Notes: generated from the sequence alone by a model not told the origin. A stretch of 64,000 nucleotides of DNA from Ascaphus truei (GCA_036426205.1 CM071570.1:376720-440719); one strand, 5' to 3'; positions 22,397 through 33,077 are shown, counted from the stretch's first letter. Numbers and translations: made by a program.

Positions 22397-23527
22397 TCTC
22401 CCCCACTCAAAGCCCAAGGTTTGCCCTGGCCACCTCCTCTGGTGTTTGGGCTGACCTGAGGGTTTTTGAATCATTAGGTCTTGGGGATTGTCCTGCCGGG
22501 AGAGGCCATCAGCGTTCCCATGCTCACTGCCTTTCTTGTGCTGAATGGTGAAGTCACATTCTTGCAAGGCCAGGCTCCAGCGCAGGAGCTTGGCATTCTC
22601 TCCCGACACCCTCTGCAACCAACTTAGGGGGTTATGGTCAGTGATAACAGTGAAGTGTTTGCCATAGAGATAAGGCTGTAACTTCTTGAGAGCCCATACT
22701 ATGGCCAGACACTCCTTCTCAATAGTGGCATATGCCCCTTCTCTGGGCAGCCGCTTGCGGCCCAGAAACATCATTGGAGGTTCCCTGACCTCCTCCCCCA
22801 CCTGGCTGAGCACAGCACCAATGCCAAAGTCTGAGGCATCTGTCTGCTCCAGAAACTTGTTGGGATAATCTGGAGCGGCAAGGATGGGTGCAGTCTTCAA
22901 AGCCTGAAATGCTTTTTCCCAGGCTGGAGACCAGACTACCAGCACAGACTGTCGCTTCTGGGTCAAGTCAGTCAGGGGTGTTGCAATGGCACTATTCTGG
23001 GGAACAAACGTTCTGTAGTAGCCTTCAGTGCCTAGAAACGCCATGACCTGCTTCTTGGTTTTGGGAGTGGGCCACTGCAGTACTGCCTCTACCTTAGCTG
23101 GTTCTGGCTTGAGGTGCCCTCCACCCACCCTATGCCCTAGGTATAAGACTTCAGCCATCCCTACTAAGCACTTGGTGGGTTTTAAGATGAGACCTGCCTC
23201 CCTAATCCTGGCTAGCACCGCAGCTACATGAAGTAAGTGTGATTCCCAGGAGTTACTGAACACAGCAATATCATCCAGATAAGCCCTTGCAACCCCTTGC
23301 ATGCCCTCTAGCAAACAATTGACCAGGCATTGGAAGGTAGCCGGTGCATTCTTCATCCCAAATGGCATCACTAAGAACTCATAGAGGCCACTTGGGGTGA
23401 TGAAAGCCGACTTCTCCCTAGCCTCCTGGGTCAAAGGGATCAGCCAGTACCCTTTACGGAGATCCCTTGTGGTCAGATACCTTGCCCCCGCGAGTTCATC
23501 CAGCAACTCATCCATGCGGGGCATGGG
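22397..23527 (-). pseudogene. Gypsy RT-RNase H block, uninterrupted frame
   Basis: Some 375 codons are open on the minus strand. RT blocks: MPRMDELLDEL at the start, FLVMPFGMKNAPATFQ, and the catalytic box YLDDIAVF, intact. RNase H blocks: EQTDASDFGIGAVLSQ, TIEKECLAIVWAL and TVITDHNPLSWL, with the usual acidic residues. The first part of RT, protease and gag are missing. Integrase does not follow: about 50 codons after RNase H come a polypurine tract and an apparent LTR start, which suggests either an integrase deletion or a Gmr1-like order with integrase upstream. No stops argue for a recent copy. Confidence 0.85.
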
Positions 23528-23574
23528 AGCCCACTGCCTTTATTAATGCGCTGATTACCCCCATTTTCGCCACA
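23528..23574 (-). repeat. 47-bp direct repeat, copy 2
   Basis: Identical over 47 bp to 22350-22396. On the minus strand it directly precedes the truncated RT frame. It is too long for a retrotransposon TSD. Confidence 0.9.
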
Positions 23575-23699
23575 CACTACCTTCCCCAATATCTTCCTGG
23601 ATCCAACTGACTCGCATGGTCTGTCCTCAACAATATCCTTCTCCAACAGGAGAAGCTGCAAACTGTACTGGCTGTCTGGCTGCATGTGATCTGGGTGAA

Positions 23700-24060
23700 A
23701 GGGCAGTCCCCAAAGGCTGCTGGGAGTTGTAGTCGTTTGTACAGCTCTTTAACATTATGGCCATGTGTGCCTGCTCCACTGCGCCAGCGCAACCCTGTAA
23801 TGGCAGCCTACCTCTCTCCATCTGAGCCTGTGCAACTGTGGGCAGACCCTGGGCTCCTAAAATGGCTACTGCGGTGGTTCTACACATGTGCGACCTCACG
23901 CCAACCTTAACATGGCCCGCCGGCTCTCCTGCGCACGTGCGAGCTCCTGCAAGATGGCGGCGCCCTTTAGCTGATGTCGCCGGAAGCTCCCGGTGACGCG
24001 ATCGCCCCCGCAGCTCCCCGACATACCACAGGGTTCCCCGTTCTCCTGCGGAGGTAAGGG
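23700..24060. promoter_or_regulatory. CpG-rich promoter-like block
   Basis: Minus-strand ACTACAACTCCCAGCAG (23734-23718) matches the ZNF143-type element. CAAGATGGCGGCG (23950-23962) matches YY1, and CCGGAAGC (23980-23987) an ETS site. CpG density is high from about 23920 to 24010. GAG|GTAAGG at 24051-24059 is a good splice donor on the plus strand. It could be a host promoter with a first exon or a retroelement LTR; no coding exon was found to decide. Confidence 0.35.
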
Positions 24061-25560
24061 GGGCCAGGGGGAAGCCTGCTACACATATATGTAGAGGGAG
24101 AAAGGGGGTGTCCCGGTATTAAAGGGGTTGCACCCCATTTGGCCACCCCTGACCGCAGCAGGGAGACAAGGGGTTAACTGGACTTAGGTCCAGAAATGTG
24201 ATTTAACCCTTGTTATGACCTGTAAATGTATTCTCCCCTGTTCCCCTGTTCCATTGTAATGTCTGTGTTAATCAGTGTCTGCATCACACACACACTAGAA
24301 TCCATCCGGGAGCACAAGGGTTAATAGTTCTTTAATAATTATAGCTCTTTGTGTAGTTTTCCCGCCTTTTCAGGCACCATTTTGCAGGTCCCCATTGGTC
24401 GCCATTAGGGCTCAATGCATTCCAATGGCAGAATGTGCTGTTTTAGTCCTGTTTCCTGTAAAGACCAGCAGGTGGCGTCCGAGAGGGAGAGCGGCGGTTT
24501 CCCATTGAAAGTCAATGGGCCCATTGACTTCAATGGAGATGCCTCGAGGTAACCTTTTCAAGAAGAAGTTGGCTGCCGTCCAGACCGCAAACCACAAAGC
24601 GGATACAATGTCTAAAAAGAGTTACAATCACTTGAGTCAAGGTCAAAGTTAATTGATGTGGGAATAAACAGTTCTAGGGCACCTAGAAATAAAATTATTT
24701 TTGCCCCTAGTTCCTAGGCTTCCCCCCACTCGACCACAACCGGGTCCCCGAATCCTAGACCCCCGATAAGGGTCGAACCAGATAGAGCGGGTCGCGCCAT
24801 AGGCTTTGCCGGCGGCGGCAGAAACGGCTCAGAAAAATGACTAAGTGTGAAATGCTGAATTTTAGGAATCCATATCTCCGGCTCCGGAGGGACCAGAGGA
24901 TCAAGGTTTGGGGTATCTGTAGTCACTGCTCCGGCATCACTGCAGATCCATCCTTGACCCTCTTGGACCAACCCGATGGAGTATAGACCCCCTTGAAAGT
25001 TCGAGGCTTTTACCATTGATTCTAATGGGGGAAAAGCCGCATGGTGAAAAAATGACTAAGTGTAAAATGTTGAAATGTGTAAGTCCATATCTCCGGTTCT
25101 GGAATGCCCAGAGGGATGGGATTTGGGTGACATGTAGCCAAGGTTCCGGCTTTAATGCATGCCCATTTCCAGCCCCCTCAGACCAACCAGACGGAGTATG
25201 GACGACTGTAAAGATTTGTGGATTTTCTCATAGACTTCAATGGCGGCGGTTCCCCATTGAAAGTCTATGGTAGGAAACCCCATTGACTACAACGGCGGAG
25301 TTGCTCCATTGAAACCCATGGTGGCGGAGCCCGTTGTTTTCAATGGGGATTTAGTGAAAAGCTGAGATTTCTTTTTCAATGGAGATTTTTGTATTAAAAT
25401 GATTTAATGTACATTTGTGTAACTCCGGTTTCTTAGGTCGTAGCAAGTCACTTTTTGGACCATATGGTGTCCCAGTTCTGGCAAGGCGAACTGGGAAGTT
25501 TGGACCTGCTAGACCAAACGGAACCGGATATTTTAATACGTCTATGTTTTATGCTTAATA
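24061..25560. other. No gene; repeated CAATGG-type sequence
   Basis: The stretch is full of variants of CCATTGACTTCAATGG and CCCATTGAAAGTC, on both strands, as in a decayed repeat family. No ORF of known family. A CTCF-like motif lies at 24465. Confidence 0.45.
24465..24477 (+). promoter_or_regulatory. CTCF-like motif
   Basis: CCAGCAGGTGGCG fits the core CTCF consensus closely. Motif match only; occupancy is unknown. Confidence 0.4.
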
Positions 25561-25599
25561 CTGTATTCTAAGGTATGGATAAATTCCAGAGGCAATTTC

Positions 25600-26308
25600 T
25601 TTGGCCATAATGTAGCAGATGGCCGGAGAGGCGACCGAATTTCTAGGACTTAAGTATTGTTCAAAGAGTTTTGTCACCCTCACTGTTTATCCGAGGCCCA
25701 AACCAGAGCAGTTCTTAAGTGTTCCAGTTAACACCTTCCAACAAAGGTTTTCCTGCCATAAAGCCAAATGGGTAGAATGGCTGGCATTCCATTTGCATAT
25801 GTGGGGCTACAGAAATGAGACCCCAGAGTTCTACTGCGCATGTGCCAACTAGCAGGGGGGCATGGGTCAGAATGCTTTCCCACGTTAGTGAGTGGCTGGA
25901 GGTAATTGAAAACCAATCCCCTGTGCTTAAGGTTAAGAATAGAGGGACAAAGGATATATAAACTGCTGTTCCCTATATTCCTGTGTCTTCGTTTGCTGAA
26001 TGATTTCCTGATTGCTGAGAGAAACGCTATGCACTGTCTTCCTGCCAGAGGCCTTACATGTCTTTGGTGTCTTGATGACTATGAAGAGTGCTGTATGAAC
26101 TGCCAGTCCAGATATGACTGCTTCATCATTTCCATTTTAAGTATGTGTCTATATTTTGCCTGTTATTTGTACGTTATTGTGTGTTCACATTTATCAAGGA
26201 ATAAATTCTATTTATCATATCTAAGTCTCGTCCCAGTTCAAACCCAGGTATATATATATTTATATATAGTTTTGGTGTAAATTACAACCTGTCACAAGCT
26301 ACCGTGAC
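25600..26308 (+). mobile_element. LTR-like sequence with TATA box
   Basis: GGATATATAAACTGC at about 25953 resembles a TATA box, GGAATAAATTC near 26199 a poly(A) signal, and the end GCTACCGTGACA at 26308 the terminus of the LTRs in this window. The start was not located. No coding region of known family. Confidence 0.4.
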
Positions 26309-26312
26309 AATA

Positions 26313-26800
26313 TATATCCCTGATGAAGCACTTCTCGTGCGAAACCTATTGAGGTCGTCACTACTATTACGGTATCAAGCATATTGACGGTGGAAACCCC
26401 TGACCCTACAGTAAGTATCTGGAAGTTGTCTAGCGCTTGGAGGCACAAGTGAGGTAAACCCCATTTTGGCGCTGGTGCTGCGAGCTGTCGGCCAATAGGA
26501 ACCCACGGCTGTGAGTTGCAGAGACACTGCTATCGTCGGTCGGTTTTGTGAGGAGCCTGCTTTTAATTACTTACATGTGAGTAAGTTATGTATGTTTGTG
26601 TGTCCTCTAATACACATTTCTGCCTTCGAATCTGGTGCACTGTGTATTTTCTCTATTTGTTGAAGATCCTGTGAAGGACATTTAGAGGGAGAGCAGAGCT
26701 CCCTCTGTGGCAACAGCAACAAGGATTCAGCTTTTAACCCCTTCAATACCTGGAACAGTTTGCGCGATTGGGACTTCTTTTTATACATATATATGTAGCC
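26313..26800 (+). mobile_element. Penelope-like element terminus
   Basis: It begins with a hammerhead motif at 26320 and continues with about 480 bp of non-coding sequence, like the region downstream of the motif in other PLE copies here. Assignment rests on the motif and layout. Confidence 0.45.
26320..26356 (+). ncRNA. Hammerhead ribozyme motif, complete core
   Basis: CTGATGA (26320-26326) is exact. Stem II is GCAC 26328-26331 with GTGC 26337-26340 around loop TTCTC. GAAA follows at 26341-26344. Stem III pairs ACCT 26344-26347 with AGGT 26352-26355 around ATTG, and C26356 is the predicted cleavage residue. All invariant core bases are present. Stem I is not obvious: the bases just 5' of the core do not pair with those after C26356, perhaps because the element is truncated there. 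Confidence 0.6.
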
Positions 26801-26849
26801 TTTGTACCCCCACCGTAAGTGAGATTGGGGTCATCTGCTTCCCTGGCTA

Positions 26850-27490
26850 CTCCATTTAGGTGTAGTGCTGTACCTGTGTGGCAACAGAAGGGCTGAGTGG
26901 TCCGCGGTGTTGTGGGGAGAAAAGGTCAGGTTTACAGGTTACCTTAGTCGTGGGTGCAGCGCCTCCTGTCAGCATGGGTCCTTTGGATGGAAGGAGAGTC
27001 CATACTGACACCTTGTTCTTGATTCTCAGACAGTGACTACACTGGTGATGGTACAACTGTGTTTATTGGCAGGTACATATCTCACAGCATGGCATTGCTT
27101 TCTTCTTTGGCCTACTCATATTAATGATTTTCCTCCTAAGCCTCCTAGTTAGACCCAGGGCAGTTGATCCTCACTCCACATAGGGACAGAGAGAGAGACA
27201 GAGAGAGAGCCCAGAACTTTGGGAGAGTGCCAGTATTTATATCCTTTGGGTGTGACTGTAACTCTGACTCATGACAAGCCAGATCTGGATACTGATAGGC
27301 CCTCACATACAGTATGTAGCCCAATCAGTACCCACCCCTCAGGCTGACACTCTCAGGCTGTTGCTAGGCCCGCTTTTGGATACATCTAATATATCCAAGG
27401 GTGCAAAAGCACACAGGGCCTATTTGAAGGAATTAGCCCATCCACTGCCTGCACCTATCAGGACTTACACTGGTAGGGCCCAGGAAAAGA
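26850..27490 (-). mobile_element. LTR-like sequence, family B
   Basis: On the minus strand there is GGATATAAATACTGG (TATA-like, about 27243-27229), a poly(A)-type AATAAA near 27064, and then GAGGCGCTGCACC and CTGTTGCCACACAG|GTA. The last blocks recur in the plus-oriented copy at 31540-32240. No coding sequence. Confidence 0.4.
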
Positions 27491-27800
27491 AGTAGCGGCC
27501 GGAGGCTAGGCTATATATATATATATACAAAAAATTATATAAATTTGTTCTAAATAACGTCACATATAACAATCATAAAACAGGCCCTGAGCCCACCCTA
27601 TAGTAATATAAAGGGGAAATCCATATCTGGATAATAGTTATTTTGCACATTATTGTACTGTAGGTGTTGGGGGGGGGGGGTGCATGTATTGAATGTATAG
27701 GCCAGGTTTATTTTTTTTTACATTCAGGGTTTGTTCCGTGGTTTTGCGTGGGACCTCTGGAGACCACCTGTGGGTATCCTCGGGTATCCTAAGGGTAGCA
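27491..27800. other. No gene recognised
   Basis: Short TA and G-homopolymer runs (near 27515 and 27670). Nothing codes. Confidence 0.4.
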
Positions 27801-27824
27801 GGCTGGTGGTTCCACGGGTGACAC

Positions 27825-27990
27825 ATGCGGGGATGACGATGTGTGGTCCCACTTCTGTGGGGGCACCTCCGACCCGTAGTCTGCGGGCATGACGATGTGT
27901 GTGGTCCCACTTCTGTGGGGGCAACTCCGACCGTAGGTGCGTAGATGATGATGTGTGGTCCCATTCGTTGGGGCACCGCGGACCCGTAGT
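27825..27990 (+). repeat. Three ~58-bp tandem repeats
   Basis: Three successive units contain GATGTGTGGTCCCA followed by TGGGGCAC or TGGGGGCA and CCGTAG. The repetition creates parallel ORFs that are not genes. Confidence 0.75.
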
Positions 27991-28374
27991 GAGCACACCG
28001 TGAGTTCCCAGACCCCATGGGAACCACCCGAGGCCCCGCAGGACACCTGTGGGTTTGAACCGGGGCTCCCAGACATCCTTGGGCCTACCGTGGGGACCCA
28101 ATGTGGCCCACGGTTAGGCCCAAGGAGACCACCGGGGGCCATGGTGCTGGGCAGGATCCACCAGCAGGCCTCCAGAACTGTGATAAAAAGGGCTGTGGTA
28201 AAAGTAGGTCTGTCCAGGGGCCCGCCAGGACACCGGGGATAGCGTGGGGGCGCGTTATGAACCCTGGATGTAAAAGGATAAACTTGTATTTATGGGGGGG
28301 GGGGGCACAGGGGTTGGGTAAGGTTATTAATAAAATAGTGATGTTTATTGTGGGGTGTGTATTGTTTTAGTGAG

Positions 28375-28570
28375 GCGGACATGGGGGTGGGGGTGGGGGG
28401 GGGGGGTGGGGGGGGGTTCCCCAACGGTATGTGGGTAGCCTCCTTGTGGGTAGTTAGTGGGTGAGGGTTGAGGGTGGTTAGGACTCACGGGGTGGGGGGT
28501 GGGGGTTGAGGAGGGGGAGGGTATGTAGGCGTCCGGAGTGGTGGGTGAGGGTGGGTAACCCTTCATGACT
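28375..28570 (+). repeat. G-rich simple sequence
   Basis: Runs of 5-11 guanines separated by one to three bases around 28384-28418, followed by GGGT-rich sequence. It has potential for G-quadruplexes and marks the start of the repeat family C segment. Confidence 0.7.
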
Positions 28571-29309
28571 TGTAGCGGTTAATAACCGCTATGGTGATTA
28601 AGGGGTTAGGGGACATTACTTTGAAAGTGGTAATTTTTTCTGTTTTACAGCAGCAGCAGCGGAGGGTGCCATGGGTAGGGGTAGTGTTTGAATGTATTAT
28701 TGGTTATTCATGCCTTAACCCCTTCATTACCTTAGCGGCTATACACTGGACGACACGTTTTATTGAAGTGCGGCCGGTGTTGAAGCAGCCGGGAGATTCT
28801 CCGGCTTGCTAGTGGATCCCCTCGGCGTGAGCGCGTCACCGATGCGCGGTCAAGCGTCATCGGGTGCCTGCGCCCCTGCACGCGCGTCCAGGGCTCCCCG
28901 AGAGAGCCCTGGTGTCCGCGATGTGGGGGGTGATGCGGGCAGGGGGGTTCGGGGACCCGGCGGACCGGGGCAGCGGGAGAGAAAGAAGCCCCGATCGGAG
29001 GGCGTCCTCTGCTGCTTCGGCGCGCGCCCTGCACCCTCCGGCGCGGCGCAGGTTTACTGCTGCGGCCGAGAAGGGGCAAATGCTCGAATATAAACTCGGC
29101 CCGCAGCAGTACGCTATGGTAATGAAGCAGCATTTCTGTACTTTTAATAATATTGTGCAGGAGCAGGGGCCCCCGAGTGTTAGATTTCTGGCTCAGTGAA
29201 CCCTGCTCACTGTACAAATTTTAAAATACAAAAATGCTGCTTCTTTACCATAGCGCATAGCCGCTAAGGTAAAGAATGATTCTTTAATGATATGTGTGTT
29301 TTATTCACA

Positions 29310-29569
29310 GTGTAGATGTGCAGAGGGTCTCCGGAGCAGAAACGTTTTGGTTTCAGGTCCGGGGATCCCCTGCCCCCCGAGATACAGGCCCCTTTTGGGG
29401 GTGCCAGTATCCCTCTGCTTGGTTTAACAGGCCGCGGTCACGTGATCGGGGCCTGTAACGCAGAGGGATACCGGCACCTCATAAAGGGGTCTGTATCTCG
29501 GGGAGCAGGGGGTCCCCCGACCTGAAACCAACGTGGTTCAGCTCCGGAGACCCCCTGCACATCTACACT
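29310..29569. repeat. Family C long hairpin, copy 1
   Basis: AGTGTAGATGTGCAGAGGGT at the left is the inverse of the right end, ACCCCCTGCACATCTACACT. Arms of about 115 bp surround a GGTCACGTGATCGGG core. It is palindromic and non-coding. Confidence 0.85.
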
Positions 29570-29824
29570 AGGAATAAAAATGTATTTCAAATGTATTTAT
29601 TTATTTAGATTTATTTATTTATGTATTGCGGGGATGCTGTGTGTGATTTTTTTTTATTGTGGGTAGCGGGGTTGGGTGTGGTTATTTACACGGGATCCCC
29701 CTCCCCACATTTACATACAGTACACTGCACTCAGAAACACAGGCCAGGGAGATTTAACACACAATAGTGGGAGGGGGTCTTACACAGATTAGTCAAAGCA
29801 GGGAAGCTTAGCAGACACAATAGG

Positions 29825-30080
29825 TAGGGGGAGGGGTTTTTACATAGATTACAGTGAAGGCAGGGAAGTTTAAAAGAGAGAGAATAGGGGAGGGGTTTTT
29901 ACATAGATTACATAGATAGATTACAGTGAAGGCAGGGAAGTTTAAAAGCGAGAGAATTGGGGAGGGTTTTTTACATAGATTACATAGATAGATTACAGTG
30001 AAGGCAGGGAAGTTTAAAAGAGAGAGAATAGGGGAGGGGGTTTTACATACAGTAGATTACATAGATAGATTACAGTAAAA
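29825..30080 (+). repeat. Four 59-72-bp tandem repeats
   Basis: Units contain TTTTTACATAGATTAC, AGTGAAGGCAGGGAAGTTTA and AGAGAGAATAGGGGAGGGG. One variant has an added TACATAGATAGAT. Confidence 0.8.
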
Positions 30081-30139
30081 AAAATTCACACACAGCAGCA
30101 GCAGCAGCACAATTAATAAATAAATCTAAATAAATAATG

Positions 30140-30265
30140 ATCGGGCCTTTTAAACGCAGAGGGATACTGGCACCTCATAAAGGGGGCTGTATCTCGGGGA
30201 GCAGGGGGTCCCCCGACCTGAAACCAATGCGGTTCAGCTCCGGAGACCCCCTGCACATCTACACT
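30140..30265. repeat. Family C hairpin, right arm only
   Basis: It matches the right arm of the other hairpins from GCAGAGGGATACTGG to CACATCTACACT. The left arm is missing. Confidence 0.75.
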
Positions 30266-30607
30266 ATGAATAAAAATGTATTTCAAATGTATTTATTTAT
30301 AGTCATTTATTTATTTATTTATTTAGATTTATTTATTTATTTTTTGGCGGCTGCTGTGTGTGTATTTTTTTTTTTGTGGGTAGCGGGGGTGGGTGAAGGG
30401 GGTATTAGCCCCAACGGTGCTTGTTTAGGGCTTACGGGGGGGTAGCGGGAGGGCTTAACCCCTTCATGACCGTAGCGGTATTAACTGAAGGGGTTAAGTG
30501 CACCCGCAACCCCCCCGCAAGTCCTAAACTCACACCAAGGGCCAAATACCCCTTCACCCATCCCCGCTACCCACAATAAAGCGGGCACGGTGGGTTAACC
30601 CCTTCAT

Positions 30608-30724
30608 TGCCTTAGCGGCTATACGCTATGGTAATGAAGCAGCATTTCTGTACTCACTGTACAATATTATTAAAAATACAGAAATGCTGCTTCTTTACCA
30701 TAGCGCATAGCCGCTAAGGTAAAG
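30608..30724. repeat. Family C small inverted repeat
   Basis: GCCTTAGCGGCTATACGCTA and the following 25 bases are mirrored at 30680-30724 (CTTTACCATAGCGCATAGCC). Similar pairs occur at about 29113-29276 and 46927-47115. Confidence 0.75.
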
Positions 30725-30759
30725 AACGAGTGTTTATTTATATATGTGTTTTATTTATA

Positions 30760-31020
30760 CTGTACATGTGCAGAGGGTCTCCGGAGCAGAAACCTTTTGG
30801 TTTCAGGTCCGGGGACCCCCTGCTCCCCGAGATACAGGCCCCTTTTGGGGGTGCCGGTATCCCTCTGCTTGGTTTAACAGGCCACGATCACGTGATCGGG
30901 ACCTTTAAATGCAGAGGGATACCGGCACCTCATAAAGGGGTCTGTATCTCGGGAAGCAGGGGGTCCCCGGACCTGAAACCAGTGCGGTTCAGCTCCCGAG
31001 ACCCCCTGCACATCTACACT
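30760..31020. repeat. Family C long hairpin, copy 2
   Basis: Same structure as 29310-29569, with inverted arms from ATGTGCAGAGGGTCTCC to the matching CCCCCTGCACAT. The centre holds GATCACGTGATC. Confidence 0.85.
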
Positions 31021-31123
31021 ATAAATAAAAATGTATTTAAAATAATTTTTAATGTGCCGATGTTTGCACAATTCATTATAGGGGACGGCTTCAAAGAGAA
31101 CAGCTCGCAAGCGCCCCCATGTG

Positions 31124-31298
31124 TTTTAACACGGCATTGCAGTATTGCAGCCAGCCGGAATAAAATGCTTCAATCCCTGCCTGGAAAATAACGCAATACA
31201 CTCCGGCAGAAAACGATCACAAACCTCAATACACCCGAGTATACCCAAATTCGCGGGACTAGCCGAGCGAGAATAAAGTGTGTCGCCACTGTATATGG
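31124..31298 (-). mobile_element. Half copy of the TA-target MITE
   Basis: It matches, in reverse, one half of the MITE at 49382-49778, ending GAATAAAGTGTGTCGCCAC before TGTATA. The other terminal repeat is absent. Confidence 0.7.
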
Positions 31299-31539
31299 TT
31301 TCTATGTAAAAAAAGATTTCAGGCAAAAGGTGACACGGTGTGCATGTCATTTCCCTGAATCCCTTGCTGCAGTGGAAGCACTCTATGCTGGGGATAATGG
31401 TGAAAAGCAGGGGTGCAGACGTGTCTAAGACATGCAGATGTGCTCGTCAGGTGATATTTTTATTTGCAATATGCAATACGGTGGAGGTTTCTTGTTGCTT
31501 TTTTCTTTCTTTCTGTCATATATATTAGCAGGGCCACCC

Positions 31540-32240
31540 CTGGCTACTATTCCACCCAATGGGCTGGCAGAAAACCCTGCTACTATAAGGTTGTAAGTTG
31601 TTGGTATGGTGTTTTCCCCTTTACCTTTGGTACTGTACTTGAGTGACAGCAGAGGGTGGCATATCCTGTTGTAGCTGGGACAACGGGGTGCCCGCCTCCT
31701 GGCTGTACTTAAGGGCAGGACCGCCCTAAAGTTAGTAGTTGTTCCGTCCCTCTGAGGAAGGCGGGTCACACAAATGGGAGCCTGAGATTGGGGCCTACCC
31801 ATGTGCTTTTCCCTCGGGGGGAGAGTGAGTGTAGACCATACCTCATACCTCTGCCTCTGCTAGGGAGGTGGGGAAGATCTAGGACTGCTGGGTGCCCTTG
31901 GTCTGTAGTGATTGTCCAGGGACCATCTTCAGTGATAGCTGACCAGACAGACTGAATCCGGCAGAAGACTGCTGAGTAACTGTTACTGCAGAGTGAAGTA
32001 ATAAACCCATTCCTGTTATGCAATATACCTCCTGCCTGGTGCGTGACCTTTACTGGGGGGAGAGGTAATACGTTCTACCGTGAGAGATCACCTTCTGTTC
32101 CTGGAGTCCAAGGCAGATGGAGGCGCTGCACTGCTAAAGAGATATGTGGGGTATGAACCCCAGAAGCCTGTTCCTGTGTCCCCACTACCATCAGCGGACG
32201 ACTCGGCCCTCCTGTTGCAAACAGGTATCATGCACCACAC
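31540..32240 (+). mobile_element. LTR-like sequence, family B
   Basis: It shares GGAGGCGCTGCA and CCTGTTGCAAACAG|GTA with 26850-27490. AAGTAATAAACCC near 31997 could be a poly(A) signal. Start and end are not defined by a TSD. A short related stretch lies at 35090-35230. Confidence 0.4.
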
Positions 32241-33041
32241 AGTGAAAAAGTATATAAAGTGCGAAGCTAAATTCTACAATAAAGCATAAGTGAACCAGTG
32301 CTCCTGTAAATATATTGCACAACCTTATCAAACGTGTAAAAATAAATAAATAATAACATACAATGACCATATGAGGTCTGAAGTGCATATGCAGCCGTAT
32401 CAGATGGGAGTAGCTTGATACCCCCGCAGCACTAAGAGAACAAAAACAAAAACAACAGCGCAACCGCAATAGTGAAGTAAATCAAGATAATGTATCTAAT
32501 TCATAAGGTAAGTATTCTGCGTACATCAGGTAAATAGAACATGCACAGTGTATGGATTAACACCATCATTATCACACGGTGAAACCGGAGACATAGGCTG
32601 GAACGGAACCCTCTGGTGAGTAGTCACAGGCGTTATCAAGACGGCATCACAGCTCCTCGGGGATGGTGGTTGGCTACACTATTATTCCACCTGAGGATGC
32701 ACGTCTCTTTCCGGGAAGCCTCTTCAGTAGAGATGGTGACCTGAGTCCCGAGCAGGTTACTTCCAGGACTACAAGTCAGTCCAGTTTAGGTCATTCGCTC
32801 TCATCAATTGCGCAATGTTAGTCCATGAGACCCGGATCAAACAGCAACACGTGACCAACGTAAGACACTCAGAGTGCGTAATACCAGCGTCACAGTCTCA
32901 GCTGATAGCTGATGACAACCGCTCCTCTGTGGTGTACAGCAGATCTGAATGCTGATAGATTAGGCAAGTATGAAGTCTACCATTATCGCAGAAACAATTC
33001 CATCAATTAAAATAACAAATTATAAGATAAAATACATTAAT

Positions 33042-33077
33042 CCTACACGTTTCGTAGCTGAAACTCTACTCCATCAG
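33042..33077 (-). ncRNA. Hammerhead-like motif in the PLE 3' region
   Basis: On the minus strand CTGATGG differs from the CUGAUGA core at the last base. Stem II is GTAG with CTAC, then GAAACGTGTA. The cleavage triplet would be GUA. Its location about 350 bp downstream of the endonuclease fits PLE termini. Confidence 0.5.

Larger units (their letters stand above)
28430..31020 (+). mobile_element. Repeat family C cluster with hairpins
   Basis: A composite repeat. Blocks CCGCTATGGTGATTAAGGGG (28582), CCTTAGCGGCTATA and the hairpins listed separately recur at 46505-47400. It has no transposase. CpG-rich sequence at 28800-29090 is unique to this copy. I could not assign a known superfamily. Confidence 0.6.

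Noticed and set aside
22350..23574. 47-bp repeats as a target-site duplication
   Set aside because: Far too long for a retrotransposon TSD, and the first copy directly follows a polypurine tract as an LTR start would.
23627..23899. Minus-strand ORFs upstream of the Gypsy RT as its gag or protease
   Set aside because: No protease or zinc-knuckle motif, several short overlapping frames, and promoter-type motifs in the same place.
28806..29199. CpG-rich ORFs of 95-161 codons as a host gene
   Set aside because: Overlapping ORFs on both strands with no domain, inside a repeat family; high GC alone explains the open frames.
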